A stretch of 28,839 nt of DNA from Candidatus Omnitrophota bacterium (lineage in GTDB: Bacteria > Omnitrophota > Gorgyraeia > Duberdicusellales > 4484-171), in the NCBI GenBank assembly GCA_003644405.1, contig QNCE01000004.1, positions 1 through 28,839 on the forward strand, written 5' to 3'. Shown one piece after another: positions 8,827-15,619 of this stretch (the first letter of the stretch is position 1; the number at the start of each line of letters is the position of its first letter). Below the pieces are notes generated by a model that did not search any database, had not been told where the DNA came from, and saw only the letters and a list, made by a program, of their open reading frames with translations. The position numbers and the translations under genes were made by a program.

Positions 8827-10155
8827 TTAGAGAGAAATTCGCTCTGCTGCTCTTAATTTAGCTGAGCGTGAACGAATATTCTCTGCTAGTTCTTCTGATG
8901 TAGGCACAAGAGGCTTTTTTGTAAGTATATTTAATACTTTAGAAGCTGAGAACTTCTTAAAAGTATTTTTCACAATTCTATCTTCCAAAGAATGAAAAGA
9001 TATAACTACAATTCTACCCCCTCTAGATAACCGACAAATAGCTTTCTCTACCCCCTCTTTTAAACAATCAAGCTCTCTATTAACCACAATCCTCAATGCT
9101 TGAAATATTTTAGTAGCAGGATGAATTCTATGAGAAGTATACCTTTTAGGGATAGCTCGCAGAATCGTATCTCTAAGTTGCCCGGTAGTAGAAAGAGGTG
9201 ATTTTTTTCTTTCTTCTACCAAAAAATGAGCTATTCTTCGAGAGTAACGTTCTTGACCAAATCTTTCAAAAATTATTGCTAACTCTTTTTCGCTTAAATT
9301 ATTAACTAAATCATAGGCGCATAAAAAAGATTCTCTATCCATCCGCATATCCAAAGGCCCCTCTCTTAAGAAACTAAATCCTCGCTGAGGATCACTAAGT
9401 TGAAAACTAGATACCCCCAAGTCAAAGAAAAAAGCATCTGCCCTAGTAATACCTACACTATCTAAAACCACATCTATATTGCGGAAGTCATCTTTGACTA
9501 AAATCACTTTATCTTTAAAGTTCCCTAATCTTTGACGAGCCACCTCTAAAGAATCTCCATCTTTATCAATCCCTATAAAAATAGCGCCTTCTTTTAGATG
9601 AGGAAGGATTTTTAAAGCATGGGATGCTATCCCTAAAGTGCAATCTACGATTACTTTTCTTGTGGCAGGAGTAAGATAAGTTATCACCTCCTTATACATT
9701 ACCGGGTAATGCATTATCTTTTTATCAAAAGAGACCTTCTGCCATTTCTTCGAATCTCTTTCGATTGTCAACATAGAACTTCTCCCATTTTTCTTATCCC
9801 AAATTTCAATTCTATCCGCAACTCCTAAAATCACTATTTCCCTCTTAATTTCTGCAAACTCTTTCAGATAAGAAGGGATAGTAATTCTTCCTTGAGGATC
9901 AACCTCTACTTCTTGTGCTCCACTAAAGTATAATCGATTAAAATATCGGGACTGCTGTTTAGTAAACGAAAGAGATTTCAATTTTTCTTCCATCTCTCTC
10001 CAAGTATCATGAGAAAATAAAAATAAACATCCATCTAAACCGCAGGTAAGATAAAAAATTTTACTCTTCATCCTTTTTATTTTTTCTCGGAACTTAGCGG
10101 GAAGGATAAATCTATCTTTAGAATCTAAAGTATGGAAATATTTACCATACCACAT
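8827..10155 (-). CDS. rsmH: MraZ-RsmH single open frame (apparent fusion; probably mraZ and rsmH joined by a 1-base frameshift)
   Basis: As sequenced, one 442-codon frame joins MraZ (AbrB-fold repressor of the dcw operon) to RsmH (SAM-dependent N4-methyltransferase of C1402 in 16S rRNA). The MraZ part shows both half-motifs, LDSKDRFILPAKFR near the N-terminus and DPQGRITIP about 75 residues later. The RsmH part starts at MHYPVMYKEV and shows FDLGVSSFQLSDPQRGFSF, GPLDMRMD, HPATKIFQALRI and SFHSLEDR. After EIWDKK the zero frame gives about 22 non-family residues, while the next frame gives a textbook MraZ tail ending in TGA at 9725-9727. One added A at 9788-9792 would therefore give mraZ 9725-10155 and rsmH 8827-9714 (295 aa). 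The SAM loop reads TLGIASH instead of the usual TLGxGGH. The open frame reaches a TTG at 10182, but that codon lies at the predicted transcript start, so the ATG at 10155 is used. Confidence 0.9.
   Translation of the reverse strand: MWYGKYFHTLDSKDRFILPAKFREKIKRMKSKIFYLTCGLDGCLFLFSHDTWREMEEKLKSLSFTKQQSRYFNRLYFSGAQEVEVDPQGRITIPSYLKEFAEIKREIVILGVADRIEIWDKKNGRSSMLTIERDSKKWQKVSFDKKIMHYPVMYKEVITYLTPATRKVIVDCTLGIASHALKILPHLKEGAIFIGIDKDGDSLEVARQRLGNFKDKVILVKDDFRNIDVVLDSVGITRADAFFFDLGVSSFQLSDPQRGFSFLREGPLDMRMDRESFLCAYDLVNNLSEKELAIIFERFGQERYSRRIAHFLVEERKKSPLSTTGQLRDTILRAIPKRYTSHRIHPATKIFQALRIVVNRELDCLKEGVEKAICRLSRGGRIVVISFHSLEDRIVKNTFKKFSASKVLNILTKKPLVPTSEELAENIRSRSAKLRAAERISL
9788..9792 (-). other. 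Probable 1-base deletion (frameshift) in an A5 run at the end of mraZ
   Basis: The minus strand reads AAGAAAAATGGG here. In the sequenced frame the codons give WDKKNGRSS and onward into rsmH. With six As the reading becomes WDKKKWEKF and, 11 codons later, RFEEMAEGLF followed by TGA. That matches the usual MraZ C-terminus (IWDxxxWExY, then FEEIAE). The restored stop lies 10 bases before the rsmH ATG at 9714. The intact state of the alternative frame argues for a very recent mutation or a sequencing error rather than an old fusion. Confidence 0.8.
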
Positions 10156-10180
10156 TCCACTTTGCTCCACTTTACTCCAC
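10156..10180 (-). promoter_or_regulatory. MraZ box: three GTGGA direct repeats, 10-base period
   Basis: On the minus strand GTGGA occurs three times with exact 10-base spacing, the last copy abutting the mraZ ATG. The last two copies extend to AAAGTGGA. This fits the known MraZ operator style (TGGGN repeats in Escherichia coli, AAAGTG[T/G]NNN repeats in Mollicutes/Bacillus, all about one helical turn apart). The block spans the predicted transcript start through the start codon. The GGAG serving as Shine-Dalgarno lies within the second repeat, 9 bases before ATG, so repressor binding should also cover the ribosome site region of the DNA. Confidence 0.8.
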
Positions 10181-10186
10181 AATATA

Positions 10187-10215
10187 AATATAATTTACCA
10201 AAGTGTATTTGTCAA
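10187..10215 (-). promoter_or_regulatory. Promoter of the dcw operon (PmraZ)
   Basis: TTGACA at 10210-10215 (perfect -35) and TATATT at 10187-10192 (5/6 -10) are separated by 17 bases, an ideal sigma-70 arrangement. The expected transcript start is near 10180, leaving a leader of about 25 bases that is almost wholly made of the MraZ repeats. It lies in the 88-base gap after ribF, the largest gap on the left half of the window. Confidence 0.85.
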
Positions 10216-10253
10216 GAAATTTTAAGGATTTATTATAGGAGATACTAAAGATT

Positions 10254-10263
10254 GGGGGGGGGG
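10254..10263 (-). repeat. C10 homopolymer (G10 on the + strand) between ribF and PmraZ
   Basis: Ten consecutive Gs on the plus strand, seven bases downstream of the ribF stop codon, in an otherwise AT-rich window. The run is about 40 bases upstream of the mraZ -35 box. Such tracts are slippage-prone in cells and error-prone in sequencing. No hairpin or terminator was seen around it. Confidence 0.9.
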
Positions 10264-10270
10264 AAACTAT

Positions 10271-11185
10271 TTAACCACTATATTTTGAAAGGACAACTCT
10301 TATATCTTTATCTATTCTCTCCTTTAACTTTTCTAAAGAGGGAAATTTTCTTTCGTTACGAAGTCTTTCCAAAAAAAGAATCCTCACTTTTTTGAGGTTA
10401 ATCTTCTTCCTTAGAGCTAAAACGTAAATTTCCATACTCAATTTTTTATCTTTTGACACAGTAGGATTAAAACCTATATTACAGAGAGCTAAGTGCCACC
10501 TTCTTTTCAAAAATACTTTAACCACATATACTCCCCGTTTAGGTATCACTTTATCTTGCCAATCCACATTTAAAGTAGGATAACCTATTATAGACCCTAA
10601 TCCTTTACCTTTAACTACTCTTCCCTCTATGATATAACGTCTGCCAAGTAATCTTTCAGCTTGAGAAAAGAAAGCTCCTTTTATCAGTCTTCTTATATAA
10701 GAACTACTAATTACTCTTTTTCCTAATTTTTTCTTCTTCAAAACTATTACCTTAAATCCCATCTCTGTTGAAAGTTCCTTTAGTTTTTTGATACCAATTT
10801 CTCTTTTATGTCCAAATCTAAAATCCTCTCCCACTACCAAAGTGTTTACTTTTATAGAAGAGATAAGTTTTTTTAAAAATGCCTTCCCTCTTAAACGCAA
10901 TAATTTTTGAGTGGTAGGAAAAAGTAATAGATAATTAATCTTTTCTCTTGCTAAGATCTTCTTCTTCTCATTCAAATTAGTAAGAAAACCTAAAAAGGAG
11001 GAGGAAGAAAGGACTTGCTGAGGAAGAGGCCAAAAGGTAACTACCAAGGAGGGTAATTTTTTTCTTTTTGCTAATTTTCTTAATTTTCTAATAAGAACTA
11101 AGTGCCCGAGATGAAGCCCATCAAATACACCAACAGTGGCAACACATTCTATTCGTCTTAAAAGAGGAAAACGAAAGGTTATCAT
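10271..11185 (-). CDS. ribF: RibF, bifunctional riboflavin kinase / FAD synthetase
   Basis: Makes FMN and FAD from riboflavin in the cytoplasm. The N-terminal nucleotidyltransferase half has GVFDGLHLGH (19-28), VVGEDFRFGH (117-126) and SSYIRRLI (161-168). The C-terminal riboflavin-kinase barrel has GYPTLN (201-206), RGVYVVKV, NIGFNPTV and the MEIYVL strand carrying the usual acidic residue. The length of 304 aa is normal for the bifunctional enzyme. The ATG at 11185 overlaps the truB stop as ATGA. It is last in the ylxP-rbfA-nrnA-truB-ribF unit, a common position for ribF. An FMN riboswitch was not seen upstream. Confidence 0.96.
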   Translation of the reverse strand: MITFRFPLLRRIECVATVGVFDGLHLGHLVLIRKLRKLAKRKKLPSLVVTFWPLPQQVLSSSSFLGFLTNLNEKKKILAREKINYLLLFPTTQKLLRLRGKAFLKKLISSIKVNTLVVGEDFRFGHKREIGIKKLKELSTEMGFKVIVLKKKKLGKRVISSSYIRRLIKGAFFSQAERLLGRRYIIEGRVVKGKGLGSIIGYPTLNVDWQDKVIPKRGVYVVKVFLKRRWHLALCNIGFNPTVSKDKKLSMEIYVLALRKKINLKKVRILFLERLRNERKFPSLEKLKERIDKDIRVVLSKYSG

Positions 11186-11865
11186 TCAAAAGTATACTCC
11201 CTCAAATGAGTAGCACTGATATCTTCTAAATTCACTGCTTCTCTCAAGGTAAAAGGGCCTACTGCTGTTCTTATGATAGAAGTTATGTGCGCTCCACATC
11301 CTAACTTCTCTCCTATATCCTCAGCTAGCTTCCTTACGTAAGTTCCTTTAGAACACCTTACATAAAACTCCACAAAAGGAAGCTCAATCTTTAAAATTTT
11401 TAAATCATAAATCTTTACCTTTCGAGGGGGTCTCTCTACCACTATACCTCTACGGGCTAGTTTATACAGTCTCTTCCCCCCTATCCTTATAGCACTAACC
11501 ATAGGAGGAACTTGTTCAATCTCTCCTACAAAAGAGGGAAAAACTTCCTTCACCGCTGATTCTTTCAAATTCTCTACACTTTCCCTCTTTACCACCTCAC
11601 CTTGAGCATCTCCTGTAGTGGTTGCCTCTCCCAGTTTCATAATCCCCTGGTATTCTTTATCAAAATCTACAAACCTAGAGAAAAACTTTGTATACCTCCC
11701 TACAAGAATAATAAGCAAGCCCTCTGCCTGAGGATCTAAGGTGCCAGCATGTCCTACTCTCTTAGTATTAAGTTTTTTACGCACGTAGTTAACTACATCG
11801 TGGCTAGTTAACCCACGAGGTTTATTCACTAAGATTAAACCATTACTATCTTCTCTTTTTGTCAT
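11182..11865 (-). CDS. truB: TruB, tRNA pseudouridine-55 synthase
   Basis: Isomerises U55 in the T-loop of tRNAs. The catalytic block HAGTLDPQAEGLL holds Asp44. The usual DKEYQG, MVSAIRIGGKRLYKLARRG and CSKGTYVRKLAEDIG segments follow. At 227 aa it is short compared with about 300 aa in Escherichia coli or Bacillus: it ends soon after the catalytic domain and lacks the C-terminal PUA-like domain. No frameshift is evident at the end, where the stop forms an ATGA with ribF, so the short form looks genuine. The ATG at 11865 overlaps nrnA by 20 bases. Confidence 0.95.
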   Translation of the reverse strand: MTKREDSNGLILVNKPRGLTSHDVVNYVRKKLNTKRVGHAGTLDPQAEGLLIILVGRYTKFFSRFVDFDKEYQGIMKLGEATTTGDAQGEVVKRESVENLKESAVKEVFPSFVGEIEQVPPMVSAIRIGGKRLYKLARRGIVVERPPRKVKIYDLKILKIELPFVEFYVRCSKGTYVRKLAEDIGEKLGCGAHITSIIRTAVGPFTLREAVNLEDISATHLREYTFE

Positions 11866-12802
11866 TAGTATATCTTTTAACGAAAGTTATAACCTTTTTC
11901 TCTACTGAAGAAAGATTTCCAAAGATAGTGGTACCACTAGCACGTTTATGCCCTCCTCCTCCAAAAAACTTAGCAACTCTATTTACATCTACTTTAGAAC
12001 GTGAGCGAAAGTTGACACGGACTTTATTTTTCCCTAATTTTTTAAACAATAAAAAAACTTCAGCATCTCTTAAAAACCTCATTATTGAAAAAATTACTTC
12101 TGTAAGATCATACTCCTTCTTTGGCCAGTACTTTATCAATGCCCAAGTTATCTTTCCGCTAGAATCAGCCTTAATAGAAGATAATACTTTACCAATGAAC
12201 CTTATGTCCTTAAGCTGGCAAAAGCTATGTAAGGACTCATAAATTTTATCAGGTAAGATCTTGTATCTAAATAACTCAGCTATAATCCTATGAACCCGAG
12301 AAGAAACATTACTATAGGTAAAATTCCCTGTATCTGTAAATATCCCTGTATAGAGACACAAGGCTATTTTTCTATCCATCACTTTTAATTCCTTACACAA
12401 CCGGTAAATCATCTCCGAGGCAGAGCTCGCTTTAGGATCTACCCAATTTAAATCTCCAAAAAAGGTATTGCTTATATGATGATCAATATTAACAATAATT
12501 TTTGCTCTACTTAAATAATCTTTTACTTTCCCTGTACGAAAAGAATCAGAGCAATCTAAAACTAAAGCTACGTCAAAACCATTGGAAACATCCAGATCAT
12601 TCTTTATAACCTTAATATGGGGAAGAAAGCTATAGGCCCGGGGAGTAGTATCGTGGTTACAGATAATCACCTGTTTTTTCATCTTTCTAAGAAGGAGATA
12701 CATAGCTAACTCTGAACCTAAAGCATCTCCTTCCAGGTTCATATGAGCGGTAATCAAAAATCTTTTATTTCCTCTCAAAAGTTCAATAATCTTTTTTATC
12801 AC
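11846..12802 (-). CDS. nrnA: NrnA-type DHH/DHHA1 phosphoesterase (oligoribonuclease / pAp phosphatase)
   Basis: DHH-family enzymes of this type degrade nano-RNA and dephosphorylate 3'-phosphoadenosine 5'-phosphate. Visible metal-site motifs are HMNLEGD (20-26), VLDCSD (81-86), IDHH (106-109) and the GIFTDTGNF segment (153-161). The C-terminal DHHA1 domain has GGGGHKRASG (281-290). In the first motif the usual PDxD reads LEGD, i.e. Glu replaces a metal-ligand Asp. The start is GTG at 12802 inside the end of rbfA, preceded at good distance by a very strong Shine-Dalgarno (AGGAGGTGAT, 12805-12814). Neighbours rbfA and truB are its usual partners. Confidence 0.92.
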   Translation of the reverse strand: MIKKIIELLRGNKRFLITAHMNLEGDALGSELAMYLLLRKMKKQVIICNHDTTPRAYSFLPHIKVIKNDLDVSNGFDVALVLDCSDSFRTGKVKDYLSRAKIIVNIDHHISNTFFGDLNWVDPKASSASEMIYRLCKELKVMDRKIALCLYTGIFTDTGNFTYSNVSSRVHRIIAELFRYKILPDKIYESLHSFCQLKDIRFIGKVLSSIKADSSGKITWALIKYWPKKEYDLTEVIFSIMRFLRDAEVFLLFKKLGKNKVRVNFRSRSKVDVNRVAKFFGGGGHKRASGTTIFGNLSSVEKKVITFVKRYTNDKKRR

Positions 12803-13133
12803 CCATCACCTCCTCTATCTTCTTATAAATTTCTACACTATATTTTATACTCTTATCAGGGAAAAACTTTATCGATGGTAATACTTTTATCCTCAATTTC
12901 TTTCCTAATAACTTCCTTAGAAACCCTCTCATAGAGTTAAGTATCTTCTCTATGCGAGAAAAATCTTTATCCTTTAACACACTAAAGTAAACTCGTGTCT
13001 GACGTAAATCAGGAGTAGTCTCTACTCGGGTAATACTTACTAAACCCAAACTAGGATCGTCGACTTCTTTTTGAATTATCTCCATTAATCTCTTCTTAAT
13101 CTCCTTATTCACTTTTTCTAAACGCAGAGACAT
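12783..13133 (-). CDS. rbfA: RbfA, 30S ribosome-binding factor
   Basis: A small KH-fold protein that binds immature 30S subunits and aids 16S rRNA 5'-end maturation, important in the cold. The 116 residues show the family pattern: RLEKVNKEIKKRLMEII at the start, a DDPSLGLVSITRVETTPDL stretch in the first third, then VYFSVL and RIKVLPSIKFFPDKS. It starts one base after the ylxP stop and its end contains the ribosome binding site of nrnA, so the three genes are probably coupled. Confidence 0.93.
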   Translation of the reverse strand: MSLRLEKVNKEIKKRLMEIIQKEVDDPSLGLVSITRVETTPDLRQTRVYFSVLKDKDFSRIEKILNSMRGFLRKLLGKKLRIKVLPSIKFFPDKSIKYSVEIYKKIEEVMGDKKDY

Positions 13134-13134
13134 C

Positions 13135-13413
13135 TTATAAAATCTCCTTCTGAGTATCTAGAATGTGTAAGTCATTATGAAAACGAATATATTCTTCTAT
13201 CTTAAGCATAATTTCATCTAGACAGCTTTTAGTATAGTTGACACAGACAAAAGATAATTCGCTTCTCTGCCATTTATCCGATGGCTTTTCGGCTACCGAA
13301 ACATTAAACTTATTTCTCAATCGCTCTTTAATTCTAGCAATAATCTGCCGTTTTTCCTTCAGAGAATGACAGTAGGGGATGTAAATATCCACCTTTAGAT
13401 ACCCAATAAACAT
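13135..13413 (-). CDS. ylxP: YlxP-like DUF503 protein
   Basis: A 92-residue protein of the DUF503/YlxP family. Family hallmarks are the N-terminal beta strand followed by HSLKEKR (16-22), NVSVAE (37-42) and the KWQRSELSFVCV stretch, ending in EIL. The biochemical role is not established; the family is almost always next to rbfA/infB and is thought to act in ribosome assembly. The ATG at 13413 has no Shine-Dalgarno and lies only nine bases from a perfect -10 box, so this is the first gene of a nearly leaderless transcript. Confidence 0.9.
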   Translation of the reverse strand: MFIGYLKVDIYIPYCHSLKEKRQIIARIKERLRNKFNVSVAEKPSDKWQRSELSFVCVNYTKSCLDEIMLKIEEYIRFHNDLHILDTQKEIL

Positions 13414-13422
13414 AGAGAGGGA

Positions 13423-13451
13423 ATTATACCTTAGATTTCTCTATTTATCAA
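13423..13451 (-). promoter_or_regulatory. Promoter of the ylxP-rbfA-nrnA-truB-ribF unit
   Basis: TTGATA (13446-13451, 5/6) and TATAAT (13423-13428, 6/6) are separated by 17 bases. The -35 box lies four bases past the cca stop codon and only nine bases separate the -10 box from the ylxP ATG. Transcription would start about 2-4 bases before that ATG. Confidence 0.8.
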
Positions 13452-13455
13452 TCTA

Positions 13456-14721
13456 TTATGTCAACAATCTTTTTAACTCTTTAAGTTCTTGGCTCTTAGT
13501 AGAAATATTTTTCTCAATTTTCTTATGGAGAAGTCTTTTAAAAATTTTTGTATAATTAGTTTTATCCTTATACCCTACTCTTTTTAAATCTTCTCCTCTT
13601 AGCTTTAGACGAATATGAGCGAGTTTCTCTAAAAAGACGCAGATTTTTTTTCTTATAGTTTTATCCTTAAAATAGGCATAAAAGAATACTACCGCCTCAA
13701 AGCTTAATGGTTTTAAAATTTCAAAAATACCTACTTTGGGCTTTACTCTCTTTAGATGGCGGACTTTAGAAAAACTCTCTTTAATAGATAAAATAATTTT
13801 TCTTTCTCCTTTCCTCAAACCAAATTGTGAAAAAAATTGAAAAAGAGCATTCTCTGTCAGTTTATAGACAATTCCTGCAAGATAAATAATCCATCCCTGG
13901 AGTTCTCTGCACTTTTTAAATTTTTTCTTATAAATATGTAAAGCCCTTTGGATTCGCATAAGGAGCAAAAAATCACTCTTCTTCAGAATCAACTTTTCAT
14001 TTATAAAAGAAAACCCTATCAACTGATTAATTCTTCTTATATAGCGGTAAGGGGCAGGTTCCTTTAAGATAAGAATTAGTTCATCCCTTATGCGATGTTC
14101 ATCTATCCATTTTATAGCACCTAATCTGATAGCTTCCTTAAGAAGGGAAAAGGTATGAGGTTCTATGCGGAAAGAAAATCTCTGTTCAAATCTTATAGCA
14201 CGAAAGATTCTAGTAGGGTCCTCTAAGAAACTTTTAGGATGGAGAACTCTTATTAAACCCCTATCAAGATCGTTAATCCCCCCATAGAAATCCAAAATAT
14301 TACCCCAACTTTCTCTATTAAGACTCATAGCCATAGCATTGATGGTGAAGTCTCTTCGGAAAAGATCCTCTCTTATAGTAGAAGCTACCACTTTGGGAAG
14401 AGCTCCCCAGTAAGGATAAAACTCCTTCCGTGCGGTAGCAAAATCTACTTTTAAATTATTATTAAGGTAAAGAGTAGCGGTACCGAAAGAGTGATGCTTT
14501 ATGAATTCTGCCTTTAACTTTTTAGAGAAAACCTTAACAAACTCTATAGCATCTCCTTCCACTACAATATCTAAATCAAGATTTTCTTCCCCCAAAAGTA
14601 AATCTCTAACTATACCTCCTACTAAGAAAATCTTATAATTTAAAGACTCTGCCAAAGAAGAAAACATACGCAAGTACTTCCTTATAGGAAGAGGTAATTT
14701 CTTCAATAATGTAACTCCCAT
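13456..14721 (-). CDS. cca: tRNA nucleotidyltransferase (CCA- or A-adding, class II)
   Basis: Adds or repairs the 3'-CCA end of tRNAs. The polymerase-beta-like head shows LVGGIVRDLLLG (33-44), the catalytic DLD at 49-51, RRDFTINAM (122-130) and the EDPTRIFRAIRFEQRF block (167-182), all class II (bacterial/eukaryotic) features. The 421-aa length and a diverged, Lys-rich C-terminal half leave CCA-adding versus A-adding specificity open. The tRNA-Ala gene in this window does not encode CCA, so such an enzyme is required. It follows xerD by 10 bases; no HD domain was recognised. Confidence 0.9.
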   Translation of the reverse strand: MGVTLLKKLPLPIRKYLRMFSSLAESLNYKIFLVGGIVRDLLLGEENLDLDIVVEGDAIEFVKVFSKKLKAEFIKHHSFGTATLYLNNNLKVDFATARKEFYPYWGALPKVVASTIREDLFRRDFTINAMAMSLNRESWGNILDFYGGINDLDRGLIRVLHPKSFLEDPTRIFRAIRFEQRFSFRIEPHTFSLLKEAIRLGAIKWIDEHRIRDELILILKEPAPYRYIRRINQLIGFSFINEKLILKKSDFLLLMRIQRALHIYKKKFKKCRELQGWIIYLAGIVYKLTENALFQFFSQFGLRKGERKIILSIKESFSKVRHLKRVKPKVGIFEILKPLSFEAVVFFYAYFKDKTIRKKICVFLEKLAHIRLKLRGEDLKRVGYKDKTNYTKIFKRLLHKKIEKNISTKSQELKELKRLLT

Positions 14722-14731
14722 AAACTTCTCT

Positions 14732-15619
14732 CTACTTTGCTCGAGGATGAAAGCGAAGATGAATTTCCTTCAATCTCAATTTATTTATATGGGTATATAT
14801 TTGAGTAGTAGTAATAGAAGCATGCCCTAACATCTCTTGTACACTCCTTAGATCCGCTCCTCTTTCTATAAGATGGGTAGCAAAGGAATGCCTCAAAGTA
14901 TGAGGACTTACTCTCTTCTTAATTCTAGCTCTCTTTACTAGTTCTTTAATCATCTTCCATATGCTCTGACGAGTTAAGGGCTTCCCACCTTGGGCCAAAA
15001 AAAGGTAGGGCGAACCTCCTCCCTTAGCTAGCTTTGGGCGTGCTTCTTTAAGATACTTTTCTAAAAACTTTAAAGCTGTGCTTCCTAGAGGGACAATTCT
15101 TTCCTTAGATGACTTTCCTCGACATCTCAAAAACCCCACTTCCCTATTTACATCGTTCACTTTCAGTAAAGCTACTTCCGAAACCCTTAATCCGCTAGCA
15201 TACATAAGCTCTAAAATAGCTCTATCTCTTATACCTTGAACTTTCTTAAGATTGGGAGTCTTTATAATTCTTTCTACCTCATCAAAACTTAGCACCTGAG
15301 GAATTTTCTTCTCAAGTTTTGGAGTCTCAATCAAATTTGAAGGGTCATTGTTTGTAATTTTCTCACGGAGGAGAAAACGATGGAAATTTTTTATAGAAGA
15401 TAGACTCCTAGCAACTGTGGAAGGACAAACCTTTTCTCTAAGAGAAAATAAAAAATCAAGAATGTCTTCTTTAGTTACTTTTTTAATATCTTCAATATTT
15501 TGTGCTCTTAAAAAATTAAGATATTTAGTTAGATCTCTCTGATAAGAGAGAATTGAATTAGGAGAAAGCCCCTTCTCTACTCTTAGATAGTCAAGAAAAG
15601 CTTCTAGGTATATCTGCAT
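14732..15619 (-). CDS. xerD: XerC/XerD tyrosine recombinase
   Basis: Site-specific recombinase that resolves chromosome dimers at dif near the septum. The N-terminal SAM-like core-binding domain (1-90) is followed by the catalytic domain with all six active residues: Arg145, Lys169, His240, Arg243, His266 and Tyr275. At 295 aa it matches XerC/XerD, and a lone Xer of this type often replaces both. There are no integrase-type extensions and no flanking att repeats, so it is a housekeeping gene, not a mobile one. It overlaps the MBL gene by 16 bases. XerC versus XerD cannot be separated by eye. Confidence 0.9.
   Translation of the reverse strand: MQIYLEAFLDYLRVEKGLSPNSILSYQRDLTKYLNFLRAQNIEDIKKVTKEDILDFLFSLREKVCPSTVARSLSSIKNFHRFLLREKITNNDPSNLIETPKLEKKIPQVLSFDEVERIIKTPNLKKVQGIRDRAILELMYASGLRVSEVALLKVNDVNREVGFLRCRGKSSKERIVPLGSTALKFLEKYLKEARPKLAKGGGSPYLFLAQGGKPLTRQSIWKMIKELVKRARIKKRVSPHTLRHSFATHLIERGADLRSVQEMLGHASITTTQIYTHINKLRLKEIHLRFHPRAK

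Noticed and set aside
10156..10182. TTG start at 10182 for the MraZ-RsmH frame
   Set aside because: It lies at the predicted transcript start and inside the operator repeats; the ATG at 10155 gives the normal MraZ N-terminus.
14732..15619. xerD as an integrase of a mobile element
   Set aside because: Standard XerC/D length, packed in a housekeeping run with gene overlaps, no flanking repeats or cargo genes.
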